From Mumia sp. ZJ1417 (GTDB lineage Bacteria; Actinomycetota; Actinomycetes; Propionibacteriales; Nocardioidaceae), in NCBI RefSeq assembly GCF_014127285.1, contig NZ_CP059901.1, positions 2,046,001-2,110,000 on the forward strand: a stretch of 64,000 nucleotides of DNA, in the 5' to 3' direction. Below the pieces are notes generated by a model, which saw only the letters and a program-made list of their open reading frames with translations, ran no database searches and had not been told where the DNA came from. This document shows, in pieces, positions 15,513 through 23,447 of this stretch; within the stretch, counting starts at the first letter, position 1, and each line of letters opens with the position of its first letter. Position numbers and translations under genes: made by a program.

Positions 15513-15621
15513 ACGGCCTCACGACCGTGGTGAGTTCGGAGAAATGCGCTGCACCGCGCGGGGCCGGGGGGACCGATGGGAAACTCTGGGGGACAGGCTT
15601 GCCGTGCGAAGGAGACCACCG

Positions 15622-16641
15622 TTGTCGCTACCGACCCCCGTGACGCTGTCAGCTCCTCCGGCGCCGCCGCTGGGTCACGCTGCAGCCGACAACGTTCTCC
15701 TCGTCCCGATCGACCGCGTACCTGAAGCATCACGGCCGGCTGTGCTTGCGGCCCGCTTCCTCGTCCAGTACTCCAAACCGCACACCATCGCCGCGTACGA
15801 ACGGGACCTGCGCGGCTGGTTCGCGTGGTGCGTAGAACGCGCGCTGGATCCGCTCGCGGTTTGTCGCTCCCACATCGACCTGTACGTCAACGAGCTGCGG
15901 ACCGTCCATGGCGCGAGCACTGCGACGATCGCTCGGAAATGCTCGACGCTGTCGGGGTATTACCGAACCGCCGTCGTCGAGGACGCGATCGCCGTCTCGC
16001 CGACTGTGCACCTGCGACGGCCGAAGGTCCCTCAGGACTCGCAGACGCTCGGGCTGGACGAAGACGAGGTGACAGCACTGCTGGACGCAGCGCGACAGCG
16101 TGGACCTCGAGCACATGCCCTGATGGTCCTTCTTGCCCACGACGGGCTACGGATCTCCGAGGCGCTCGGCCTCGACGTCGAAGACTTCTCCCGGCGGGGC
16201 AAGCACCGGATCGCGACGATCACCCGAAAGGGCGGCGCTCGCAAGAGCGTGGTGCTCACGACGCCGACCTGGGAGGCGCTTGGTGAGCTGGTCGGAGACC
16301 GAGTGACCGGTCCGGTGTTCATGACGTCACGTGGCGGGAGGCTGGACCGGCGGGCCGCCGGTCGACTGATCAAGAAGACAGCAGTCGACGCGGGCATCGA
16401 AGACGCCGACAAGATCAGCCCTCACAGCCTGCGCCACACGTTCATCACCCTCGCGCTCGAAGCCGGCGTTCCGCTCCATCGAGTGCAGGACGCAGCCGAC
16501 CATGCCGATCCGCGGACGACGCAGCGCTACAACAAGGAGCGGTTCCGGATCGACGACACTCACGCGTCGTACGCGGTCGAACGCATGCTCCGTGACCGCG
16601 AAGCAGCCGCGAACCGCAACGACGAAGACAGCGCCAGCTGA
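15622..16641 (+). CDS. XerC/D-like site-specific tyrosine recombinase
   Basis: The protein has an N-terminal SAM-like core-binding domain ('HTIAAYERDLRGWFAWCVER', 'STATIARKCSTLSGYYR') and a full catalytic domain: Arg in 'AHDGLRISEALGLDVEDF', Lys in 'ITRKGGARKSVV', 'HSLRHTF' (HxxR), 'AADHADPRTTQRY' (His and Tyr). All catalytic residues are present, so it should be active. TTG at 15622 is chosen because AAGGAGA lies seven bases upstream; an in-frame ATG at 15544 would add an Arg-rich leader. The nearby 11+6+11 repeat suggests a site it could use. Confidence 0.82.
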   Translation: MSLPTPVTLSAPPAPPLGHAAADNVLLVPIDRVPEASRPAVLAARFLVQYSKPHTIAAYERDLRGWFAWCVERALDPLAVCRSHIDLYVNELRTVHGASTATIARKCSTLSGYYRTAVVEDAIAVSPTVHLRRPKVPQDSQTLGLDEDEVTALLDAARQRGPRAHALMVLLAHDGLRISEALGLDVEDFSRRGKHRIATITRKGGARKSVVLTTPTWEALGELVGDRVTGPVFMTSRGGRLDRRAAGRLIKKTAVDAGIEDADKISPHSLRHTFITLALEAGVPLHRVQDAADHADPRTTQRYNKERFRIDDTHASYAVERMLRDREAAANRNDEDSAS

Positions 16642-17011
16642 GCAAGGGGACTGCTGGAGGGGTGGTCACCGCGTTTGCCTTACATAACGTACGCCGCCGT
16701 GCGGTGTCGTGGTCGAGTCGATCTTGTCTGGGGCAATGAACGGAAACAGCGCGGTGAAATGAACCGGCACGCCGAGCCGGCCTTCGCGTCGAGCCCAGCG
16801 CGCCGTCGGCGTACGAATGTCTCCGGTTCGGGACGTCAGGATCAGCACGCCTTGAGGGGCTGTGCACGCCCACACGAGTGAACCCAGGGGACTGGAACCT
16901 GCATGTTGAGAGAGTGCAGAGAACGTACAACCTGACATAATGTCGCTTATCGGCGCACCGTCTGCGGGAGTGGAGAAGGAGATGCGACTGGCCTCATCTG
17001 ACGCTTGGACC
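16642..17011. other. 370-base stretch without a convincing gene
   Basis: Short open frames exist on both strands, but none shows a known domain or a good start. A perfect dyad GACATAATGTC occurs at 16934-16944, and a related string, TTACATAACG, at 16680-16689. The latter sits close after the recombinase gene, so attachment-site or element-boundary sequence is possible. A minus-strand open frame (16666-17073) includes the string 'GVPVHFTALFPFIAPDKI' but overlaps the MTHFR-like gene end and has no recognisable family. Confidence 0.35.
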
Positions 17012-17932
17012 CTAGCGACGAAGCTCCCGTTCGAGCTCCTGAGCGAGGTCCACCGAGGCCTCAATCTCGGCAAGACGGATCGAGACGCTCTCCACGTTGA
17101 TGCCGAACGGAACTCCCATACGTCGGCAGTATCCGATCAGTTCACGAGCCGCGCATAGTGACTGCTCGTACGACGCCTGAAGCGTGTCGTCTGCGTGGCG
17201 CAGGTCATTCTGGATCCAGCGGGGTACGTCGACGCCGAGCCAGCCGAGGAACTCCAGCGTCTTGAGGGAGCCGCACACCGAGAACGTGAACACGATCGGC
17301 ACGGGCTCGAGGCCCCGCGCGGCGCACTCGTAGCGATAGTCCGATACCAGGTTCTTCGCTGCGTTGACGTCGTAGACGACCTGCGTGACGAAGAAGGAGC
17401 ACCCGGCTTCCTGCTTCGCGATCAGGCGTAGATGCTCTTCGCCCCGGCGGCTGTGCCGTTCGGGAATCGCGACGCCCCCGAGCTGCAGATTGGGTCGTGT
17501 CTGCGCCCACAGCTCCTGGGCGCGGGCAAGCGAGGTCGCTGACTGCGCGTGTCGGGACGAAGCGCCGACGAACACCGTCAGTGCGTCGTCGGCGTCCTGG
17601 GCTTCCAACCACGCACGGAGATCGCTCTCCTCGTACTTGCCGACAGCCCGATACACCACGACTGGCGTGCTCCAGTCTTTCAGGTGCTGTGCCCGGAAGA
17701 TTGCAGGGTCGATGGTGGGCAGGAACGGAAACGGTCGCTCCTTCGGGTTGCGATCGCTCTCGTCGTCGATGTCGTAGAGGACGAGACCATCGAGACCCAG
17801 CGGAGTCAGGCGCTTCTGTGTCACGTCGGCGATCTCCTGGGCCCGCTCAGGAGTGACCGTGATCCGAGGAGGAGTCAAGGCAAAGAGCAGGAACTCGCTC
17901 CCCCGTGCTGTGATCCGTCGCACCAAGTCCAT
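17012..17932 (-). CDS. Methylenetetrahydrofolate reductase-like protein
   Basis: The 306-residue protein shows the MTHFR TIM-barrel blocks: an early 'FALTPPR', 'LVLYDIDDESDRNP', 'LGGVAIPERHSRRGEEHLRL' and 'KQEAGCSFFVTQVVYD'. It is the length of MetF, which reduces 5,10-methylene- to 5-methyl-tetrahydrofolate with FAD. However the usual early 'ExxPP' active-site glutamate is replaced by 'FALTPPR', and the second half is divergent, so it may be a MetF paralogue with another role. Its closest well-known context, methionine genes, is absent here. Confidence 0.72.
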   Translation of the reverse strand: MDLVRRITARGSEFLLFALTPPRITVTPERAQEIADVTQKRLTPLGLDGLVLYDIDDESDRNPKERPFPFLPTIDPAIFRAQHLKDWSTPVVVYRAVGKYEESDLRAWLEAQDADDALTVFVGASSRHAQSATSLARAQELWAQTRPNLQLGGVAIPERHSRRGEEHLRLIAKQEAGCSFFVTQVVYDVNAAKNLVSDYRYECAARGLEPVPIVFTFSVCGSLKTLEFLGWLGVDVPRWIQNDLRHADDTLQASYEQSLCAARELIGYCRRMGVPFGINVESVSIRLAEIEASVDLAQELERELRR

Positions 17933-18020
17933 GAGGCGAAGGTAGCTGACGGCGCCCCTCCCGCCTCATCAACTCCTGGTGGCCCTGGAATCGTGAGTTC
18001 GCTTCGATGAGGCTTACCGA

Positions 18021-18497
18021 ATGAGCACGCACTACGTGATTCGCCCGGCCTCAGAGTCCGATCTCCCGGCCGTCCTCTGCATTCTGTCCCAGAACGAAGC
18101 GGTGCCACCCGAGGGCCCCTTGCCCCACTCCCCGCCAGAGCCGTCTGAAGAGCAAGGAGCAATGTGGGCCCGCATTCAACGGACGCCGGACGTCACCGTG
18201 TATCTCGCCGAGACCTCAAGCCGAGCCGTCGGGACAGCCTGTTTGGGCGTGCTGCCGAACATCACGTACGACTGCCGACCCACGGCGTTCATCGAGGCGG
18301 TTGTCGTCGCGTACGAGCACCGGCGCCGGGGTGTTGCGCGGCAGATGCTCGCTCGCGTGCTCGAGGACGCTCGTGCGTCCGGCTGCTTCAAAGTGCAGTT
18401 GCTCACGCACAAACGTCACGCCACTGATGGCGCCCATGATCTGTACAAGGCCATGGGCTTTCAAGCCGAGGCTGAGGGCTTCCGCCTGTACCTCTGA
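18021..18497 (+). CDS. GNAT-family N-acetyltransferase
   Basis: The 158-residue protein has 'YVIRPASESDLPAVL' at the start, the acetyl-CoA loop region 'VAYEHRRRGVARQMLARVLE' and a final 'HDLYKAMGFQAEAEGFRLYL', the standard GNAT motif order. Substrate unknown. It is divergent from the MTHFR-like gene, 88 bases away. Confidence 0.88.
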   Translation: MSTHYVIRPASESDLPAVLCILSQNEAVPPEGPLPHSPPEPSEEQGAMWARIQRTPDVTVYLAETSSRAVGTACLGVLPNITYDCRPTAFIEAVVVAYEHRRRGVARQMLARVLEDARASGCFKVQLLTHKRHATDGAHDLYKAMGFQAEAEGFRLYL

Positions 18498-18744
18498 TCC
18501 CCTTGCGCGACGCCGGCGTCGATACAGGGCGGCCACTTACGTTCAGCGACGTCGTCTTCCCGCTGGCATCTACTCAGTCGACGGCGACGAGCCATCGATG
18601 CCCAGGGGCGGAGGCCGCCAGAGCATCGACAACATCGGCAGTGTTCGCAGACATGCTGAGGACTCGTTTCACAGGCCGAACATGGACGGACGCCACCCTC
18701 GTCGCGTTCAGGTTCGGCAGCGACGTCCGAGCATTTGCGGCGCT

Positions 18745-19260
18745 TCAGCAGTCGAATACCGACCAGCAGAGGTCGTTGCGCAGCCGCTGGTCGTCGAGGA
18801 CGAGCTCCCGAATCGCCTCGGGGAGCTGGTCTCGCTGCCAGCGGCACTCAAGCCGCCCGACAGCATCGCCGCCCCCGTCCGAGGCGGCCGCGCGTACGGC
18901 CTTGATCGCGTACGCAGCCGCCCCGAGCTCGTGCGCGGCCACGTGCGCGACGACCCCGGCCTGACCGGCGGCATACGCGGCATGGCGGGCCGCACCTCTC
19001 AGGTCTCTCGCGGCCGCCATGGCATGGCCGCCCGCCGAGCGAGACTCCATCATCTTGATCTCGCCGCGCACCCAGGCACGTGCGTGCTCGATTGCTTGCC
19101 GCGGCCGTGGGTCCTCGGGCCGGACCGACTCGAAGAGATCAAGCACATGCTCCGCACACGAGGCCGCCCACAGAGCGAGAAGGTGGTGGTCGGAATCGGT
19201 GAGAGTCCCCCCACGGCGGATCGTGATGAAGCGAGGGTCTCGGACCTTCGGGAGGATCAT
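18745..19260 (-). CDS. Imm-5-like putative immunity protein
   Basis: The 171-residue protein begins 'MILPKVRDPRFITIRRGGTL' and has a His/Ala-rich helical core ('AARHAAYAAGQAGVVAHVAA' then 'HELGAAAYAIKAV') and 'WQRDQLPEAIRELVLDDQRL'. This pattern matches proteins annotated as Imm-5-like putative immunity proteins. A partner toxin is not present next to it. It overlaps the TetR gene upstream (ATGA), so both are made from one transcript. It may have been recruited for another purpose. Confidence 0.6.
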   Translation of the reverse strand: MILPKVRDPRFITIRRGGTLTDSDHHLLALWAASCAEHVLDLFESVRPEDPRPRQAIEHARAWVRGEIKMMESRSAGGHAMAAARDLRGAARHAAYAAGQAGVVAHVAAHELGAAAYAIKAVRAAASDGGGDAVGRLECRWQRDQLPEAIRELVLDDQRLRNDLCWSVFDC

Positions 19261-19838
19261 GGGCGGTGCTCCTTAGCGGGGTCGAGAGCGAGCTGAGCGA
19301 GCAGGCCGCTGACCAGGATCTCGATGACCGCATTCGAGTCGGGTTCGTTCTCGGTGACTGCCTCGGCAGATCGACGGCTCATGAGGGTTGCCAGTCCATG
19401 GACCCCGCTCCACAGCGCGACCACATGGCGGTTGTCGGCGTCAGGGCTTAGCTCGTGGATCCGTCCGCCCAGCACACGGAACCACTCGCCGGCGACCGAA
19501 CGCAGATGGCCCCCAGCGCCGGCCAGCAGGGCCTGCCTCCCGATCAGCTCGAACATGTCCGGACGTTCAGCGGCAAAACTGACATAGCGCTGAGCCGCTC
19601 CGCGGATCGCCCGTACTGGGTCCGGATCCCTCAGAATCGGTGCAAGCTCGACGTCGAGATCCTCGACTCCCCTGCGTGCGATCGCCGCGAGGAGACTCTC
19701 GTACGTCGGGAAATGGTGCCGTGGTGCGCCGTGCGAGACTCCCGCCGTACGAGCAATCTCCCGCAGGGTGAGGTGGGCCAGTCCCCCACTCTCGAGGAGG
19801 TCTACCCCCGCTTCGACGAGTTCGTCGCGTGTCGCCAC
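19257..19838 (-). CDS. TetR-family transcriptional regulator
   Basis: The 193-residue protein has an N-terminal helix-turn-helix: 'LTLREIARTAGVSHGAPRHH' then 'FPTYESLL'. The C-terminal half is a TetR-C-like ligand domain ('RYVSFAAERPDMFELIGRQA'). It is divergent from the acyltransferase gene at 19898, and half-sites CAGTGTCT/AGACACTG lie between them, suggesting it represses its own operon and the acyltransferase. The downstream Imm-5-like gene overlaps it. Confidence 0.88.
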   Translation of the reverse strand: MATRDELVEAGVDLLESGGLAHLTLREIARTAGVSHGAPRHHFPTYESLLAAIARRGVEDLDVELAPILRDPDPVRAIRGAAQRYVSFAAERPDMFELIGRQALLAGAGGHLRSVAGEWFRVLGGRIHELSPDADNRHVVALWSGVHGLATLMSRRSAEAVTENEPDSNAVIEILVSGLLAQLALDPAKEHRP

Positions 19839-19843
19839 TTAGG

Positions 19844-19884
19844 CAGTGTCTAGCTCACCTGCAAGAATCCACAACCAGACACTG
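19844..19884. promoter_or_regulatory. Paired half-sites CAGTGTCT and AGACACTG between divergent genes
   Basis: CAGTGTCT at 19844-19851 and AGACACTG at 19877-19884 are exact inverse copies, 33 bases centre to centre (about three helical turns). They flank the start region of the TetR gene and end just before the Shine-Dalgarno of the acyltransferase, placing them well as a TetR operator. Confidence 0.6.
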
Positions 19885-19897
19885 TTCAGGAGGTTGC

Positions 19898-20578
19898 GTG
19901 TACTGGCTTCTCAAGTACGTCCTGCTCGGCCCAGTGGTGCGTTGGTTCACGCGTCCGGTTCTGATCGGCCAGATGCCCGACGGGCCCGTGGTTCTGGCGC
20001 CGAACCACCTGAGCGAGATCGACTCCCTGGTGGTCTGCGCTGCTGTCCCCCGTCGCGTCACGTTCGTGGCGAAGCGCGACTACTTCGCGAAGGGCGGTCT
20101 GCGTGGCCGGCTCTACGGGACGCTGTGCCGCTCCACCGGTCAGATCCCGATCGAGCGGTCCGGCGAGGGCAGTGCTGACGCAGCCCTGGACGCCGCGCGA
20201 GAAGTCCTGACCCGCGGTGGCGTGTGGGTGATCTATCCCGAGGGCACCCGCTCCCCCGACGGTCGCCTCTACCGTGGTCGTACGGGGGTCATGCGGGTGG
20301 CGCTGCAGACACCCGAGGCCGTCGTCGTGCCGGTCGGCATCCTCGGTACGAGGGAGGTCGACGCTCCCGGGCGGGGTCGCTGGCGACGAGGACGCACCGA
20401 GGTGCACCTCGGCGATCCGCTCGACCTGAGTGCCTGGCGCCACCGCGCCGAAGATCCGATCGCCTGGCGAGAGGCGGCGGACGGCCTGATGTCCGCCATC
20501 CAGAAACTCTCCGGGCAGGAGTACATCGACCGCCACCCGACGGCTGAGGAGGTCCGTCACCGCGACGGGGCGTCCTGA
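19898..20578 (+). CDS. 1-acyl-sn-glycerol-3-phosphate acyltransferase (PlsC family)
   Basis: The 226-residue protein has the HxxxxD motif in 'APNHLSEIDSLVV' and the second block 'WVIYPEGTRSPDGRLYRGRT' followed by 'VVVPVGILGT', the signature of membrane lysophosphatidate acyltransferases. A first hydrophobic segment lies at residues 2-15. The GTG at 19898 follows AGGAGG at a short spacing. The reaction would be acyl transfer to lysophosphatidic acid or a related glycerolipid at the inner membrane face. Its divergent TetR neighbour is a likely regulator. Confidence 0.88.
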   Translation: MYWLLKYVLLGPVVRWFTRPVLIGQMPDGPVVLAPNHLSEIDSLVVCAAVPRRVTFVAKRDYFAKGGLRGRLYGTLCRSTGQIPIERSGEGSADAALDAAREVLTRGGVWVIYPEGTRSPDGRLYRGRTGVMRVALQTPEAVVVPVGILGTREVDAPGRGRWRRGRTEVHLGDPLDLSAWRHRAEDPIAWREAADGLMSAIQKLSGQEYIDRHPTAEEVRHRDGAS

Positions 20579-20584
20579 CTCGGG

Positions 20585-20980
20585 TCAGACGTTCACGTCG
20601 AAGGCGAGGTCGACGTCGCACGCGGCCTGCCCCCCGCGGATGCCCCAGTTCTCGGCAGCACTCCCCCGCAGGGTGATCGTGACGTGGTCGCGCGGGATAC
20701 CAAAGGCGCCGAAACGGGTGACGATCTCGGTGTAGAGGGCACGCTTGGCCTCCACCGAGCGGCCGGCGAAGCAGTCGATCGTCACGAGAGCAGCGAGCTC
20801 CGGCTGCGAAAGCGTCGGCGAGACGGCGAATCGGTGTGGCTGGTGCACCACGAGGCGTACCTCCCCGTCCTGCTGGGGGATGCGGAAGGCGGCGACGAGC
20901 GCGCCGTGGACCGCCTCGACGAGGCCCACCTCTTCTGCCTCGGTGTACTGGCGGCGGACCTCGATCATGGCAGCGGGCAT
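20585..20980 (-). CDS. Tautomerase (4-oxalocrotonate tautomerase-like) protein
   Basis: The 131-residue protein begins 'MPAAMIEVRRQYT', leaving the N-terminal proline that is the catalytic base of the tautomerase superfamily after Met removal. It holds two beta-alpha-beta units in tandem ('VTIDCFAGRSVEAKRALYTE' in the second). Length fits fused-dimer members. Substrate unknown. It is convergent with the acyltransferase gene and lies 108 bases before the ArsR gene end, same strand as arsR. Confidence 0.75.
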   Translation of the reverse strand: MPAAMIEVRRQYTEAEEVGLVEAVHGALVAAFRIPQQDGEVRLVVHQPHRFAVSPTLSQPELAALVTIDCFAGRSVEAKRALYTEIVTRFGAFGIPRDHVTITLRGSAAENWGIRGGQAACDVDLAFDVNV

Positions 20981-21088
20981 CGGCGCGATCTCTCCTTCTG
21001 CCGAGCCGTGCTGCTCGGCGCTTGCTCGAACCTACGGGCAGGCGGCCGGGTAGTGCACCACGATTTCGAACGGGTGCGGCGCGTGAGA

Positions 21089-21445
21089 TCAGGTGCGACG
21101 GCTGGTGAGTGACGCCCCGAGCGAGTCGAGCGCAGTCTCGACCACCCGGTAGTACGCCCAGCGGCCTCGCTGCTCGCGCGTCACGAGGCCCGACTCTGCC
21201 AGCAGCTTCATGTGGTGCGACACCGTCGGCTGGCTGAGGCCGACCGGCTCGGTGAGGTCGCAGATGCACGCCTCGCCGTCGGCGTTGGCGGCGATCATCG
21301 ACAGGAGCCGGACGCGTGTCGGATCGCCGAGCGCCTTGAACATCTTGGCCAGCGTCGCCGCGTCGTCCTCGCTGAGGACGCCCCCGGTCAACGTCGAGCA
21401 GCAAGCGGCGGCTGGGGTGTCGACGAGCGGAAGCGTGGTGGCCAT
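21089..21445 (-). CDS. arsR: ArsR, arsenic-responsive repressor
   Basis: The 118-residue protein is an ArsR winged helix with the metalloid-sensing 'GEACICDLTEPVGLSQPTVS' (CxC in the recognition region), plus an N-terminal Cys pair in 'PAAACCSTL'. It is divergent from the arsM-acr3-arsC operon with the promoter TTGACA-N16-TAATCG in between, so it should repress that operon until arsenite binds the cysteines. ATG at 21445 is used; an earlier ATG at 21520 would read through the promoter. Confidence 0.9.
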   Translation of the reverse strand: MATTLPLVDTPAAACCSTLTGGVLSEDDAATLAKMFKALGDPTRVRLLSMIAANADGEACICDLTEPVGLSQPTVSHHMKLLAESGLVTREQRGRWAYYRVVETALDSLGASLTSRRT

Positions 21446-21466
21446 GAGACCAGTCTGCCACACGTA

Positions 21467-21494
21467 TTGACATTGATCGATAGATCGGTAATCG
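21467..21494 (+). promoter_or_regulatory. Promoter of the arsM-acr3-arsC operon with probable ArsR site
   Basis: TTGACA (21467-21472) and TAATCG (21489-21494) are 16 bases apart. The spacer contains the AT-rich repetitive string TTGATCGATAGATC, with overlapping GATC dyads, and an ArsR protein bound there would block polymerase. The gene for ArsM starts 41 bases past the -10 element. Confidence 0.6.
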
Positions 21495-21534
21495 TCTATG
21501 TATCGACGTTCATCAATCACTTGGAGGGTTTCCC

Positions 21535-22365
21535 ATGGGTGCTACCGACGACGCGCTGGTCGACGAGGTTCGCCGGCGCTACGCCGAGGCCGCGGTCAAG
21601 GTCCGTGCGGGCGCGAGCAACACGCTCATCCTCGAGGCGACGGAGGCGGACTCGTGCTGCTCCCCCGCTGCGTCTCCCACGGACTCTGCCACGGACTCGT
21701 GCTGCGGAGGTCCCGCTGCCGAGGTCGACAACGCTTTCGGAGCCGGGCTCTACTCCGCCGACGAGGCCGCAGCTCTTCCCGCCGAGGCGCTGGCCGCAAG
21801 CCTGGGATGCGGCAACCCGCTGATGGTCGCCGCGCTCAACCCGGGCGAGAAGGTTCTTGACCTCGGCTCGGGCGGCGGGATCGACGTGCTGCTCTCCGCT
21901 CGCCGTGTCGGGCCGACAGGGTTCGCGTACGGCGTCGACATGACCGACGAGATGCTGGACCTCGCCCGCGCGAACGCCGAAAAGGCCGAGGCGCAGAACG
22001 TCGAGTTCCTCAAGGGCACGATCGAGGACGTTCCCCTTCCCGACTCTGCAGTCGACGTCGTGATCTCCAACTGCGTGATCAACCTGTCGGTCGACAAGCC
22101 GAAGGTGCTCTCCGAGATGTTCCGCGTCCTGGCGCCGGGCGGTCGCATCGGCATCTCCGACGTGGTCGCCGAGGACCACCTCACGTCGGCCGACCGTGCT
22201 GAGCGTGGCTCGTACGTGGGCTGCATCGCCGGCGCCCTGTCCCGTACGGAGTATCTCGACGGGCTGGCGGCGGCGGGCTTCGTCGACGCCGAGGTCGAGT
22301 TCACCCACGAGGCGGCAGCCGGGATGCACAGCGCGATCATCCGGGCCGTGAAGCCGAGCGCATGA
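21535..22365 (+). CDS. arsM: ArsM, arsenite methyltransferase
   Basis: The 276-residue protein has the SAM motif 'VLDLGSGGGIDVLLSARRVG' and the arsenite-specific cysteines in 'SLGCGNPLM', 'VISNCVINLS' and 'GCIAGALS'. An N-terminal insert holds two Cys-Cys pairs ('DSCCSP' and 'DSCCGGP'), which many bacterial ArsM proteins have and which may collect arsenite. It should methylate As(III) to mono- and dimethylarsenic using SAM and thiols. GAGGG lies upstream of the ATG. Stop overlaps the acr3 start (ATGA). Confidence 0.92.
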   Translation: MGATDDALVDEVRRRYAEAAVKVRAGASNTLILEATEADSCCSPAASPTDSATDSCCGGPAAEVDNAFGAGLYSADEAAALPAEALAASLGCGNPLMVAALNPGEKVLDLGSGGGIDVLLSARRVGPTGFAYGVDMTDEMLDLARANAEKAEAQNVEFLKGTIEDVPLPDSAVDVVISNCVINLSVDKPKVLSEMFRVLAPGGRIGISDVVAEDHLTSADRAERGSYVGCIAGALSRTEYLDGLAAAGFVDAEVEFTHEAAAGMHSAIIRAVKPSA

Positions 22366-23447
22366 CCCAGAGCGGCACTCTCGACAGTCGCCCGGTCCCC
22401 GCGGCCGGGCGACTGTCGGCCACCGATCGCTGGCTCCCGCTCTGGATCGGCGCAGCGATGCTCGCAGGCCTGTTGCTCGGCCGCCTCGTCCCCGGATTCG
22501 ACGACGCGCTCGCGGGGCTCGAGGTCGGCTCGGTCAGTGCCCCGATCGCCCTCGGCCTCCTGGTGATGATGTATCCGGTGCTGGCCAAGGTCCGGTACGA
22601 CCAGACCCGTACGGTGCTGGCCGACCGGCGCCTCCTCACGCTCTCGCTGGTCCTCAACTGGCTCGTCGGGCCGGCGCTGATGTTCGCGCTCGCCTGGCTC
22701 CTGCTGCCAGACCTCCCCGAGTACCGGACAGGCCTGATCGTCGTCGGACTCGCGCGCTGCATCGCGATGGTGCTGATCTGGAACGACCTCGCGTGCGGCG
22801 ACCGCGAAGCCGCCGCCGTCCTCGTCGCGGTCAACAGCGTCTTCCAGCTCGTCGCCTTCGCCGGACTCGGGTGGTTCTATCTCCAGACCCTGCCTGGTTG
22901 GCTCGGGCTCGAGACCACGACAGCCGAGTTCAGCCTCGCCGCGATCGCGCTCAGTGTCGTCGTCTTCCTCGGCGTACCGCTCGCGGCGGGCTTCGGCAGC
23001 CGGCTGCTCGGCGAGCGTCTCAAGGGCCGAGTCTGGTACGAGGACACCTTCCTCCCCCGGATCAGCCCTCTCGCGCTGTGGGGTCTGCTCTTCACGATCA
23101 TCATGCTCTTCGCGCTGCAGGGCGACACCATCACCCGCAACCCGTGGGCCGTCGCGCGCATCGCCTTGCCCCTGCTGGCGTACTTCGTGGCGATGTTCGC
23201 GATCGCCTGGGTCGCCGCACGAGTGGCACGGCTCGGCTATGCGCGGACCGTCACCGTCGCGTTCACCGCTGCCGGCAACAACTTCGAGCTCGCCATCGCC
23301 GTCGCGATCGGCGCGTGGGGAGCCACCTCGGGCCAGGCGCTGGCAGGCGTCGTGGGTCCGCTGATCGAGGTGCCCGTCCTGGTTGCCCTCGTCTATGCCG
23401 CACTCGCCCTCCGTCCCCGTACCGACCCGCAGGAGATGGTCAGATGA
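22362..23447 (+). CDS. acr3: Acr3-type arsenite efflux transporter
   Basis: This 361-residue protein has ten hydrophobic segments and the Acr3 signature 'LARCIAMVLIWNDLACGD', which contains the transport-critical Cys, plus 'FTAAGNNFELAIAVAIGAWG'. It exports As(III) across the cytoplasmic membrane by antiport. An N-terminal extension of about 25 residues precedes the first helix. It overlaps arsM upstream and arsC downstream by four bases each, so all three are one tightly coupled operon. Confidence 0.92.
   Translation: MTQSGTLDSRPVPAAGRLSATDRWLPLWIGAAMLAGLLLGRLVPGFDDALAGLEVGSVSAPIALGLLVMMYPVLAKVRYDQTRTVLADRRLLTLSLVLNWLVGPALMFALAWLLLPDLPEYRTGLIVVGLARCIAMVLIWNDLACGDREAAAVLVAVNSVFQLVAFAGLGWFYLQTLPGWLGLETTTAEFSLAAIALSVVVFLGVPLAAGFGSRLLGERLKGRVWYEDTFLPRISPLALWGLLFTIIMLFALQGDTITRNPWAVARIALPLLAYFVAMFAIAWVAARVARLGYARTVTVAFTAAGNNFELAIAVAIGAWGATSGQALAGVVGPLIEVPVLVALVYAALALRPRTDPQEMVR

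Noticed and set aside
16666-17073. Minus-strand open frame of 135 codons next to the recombinase
   Set aside because: No family match, no good ribosome site, and it overlaps the end of the MTHFR-like gene. Described only as part of the unassigned stretch.
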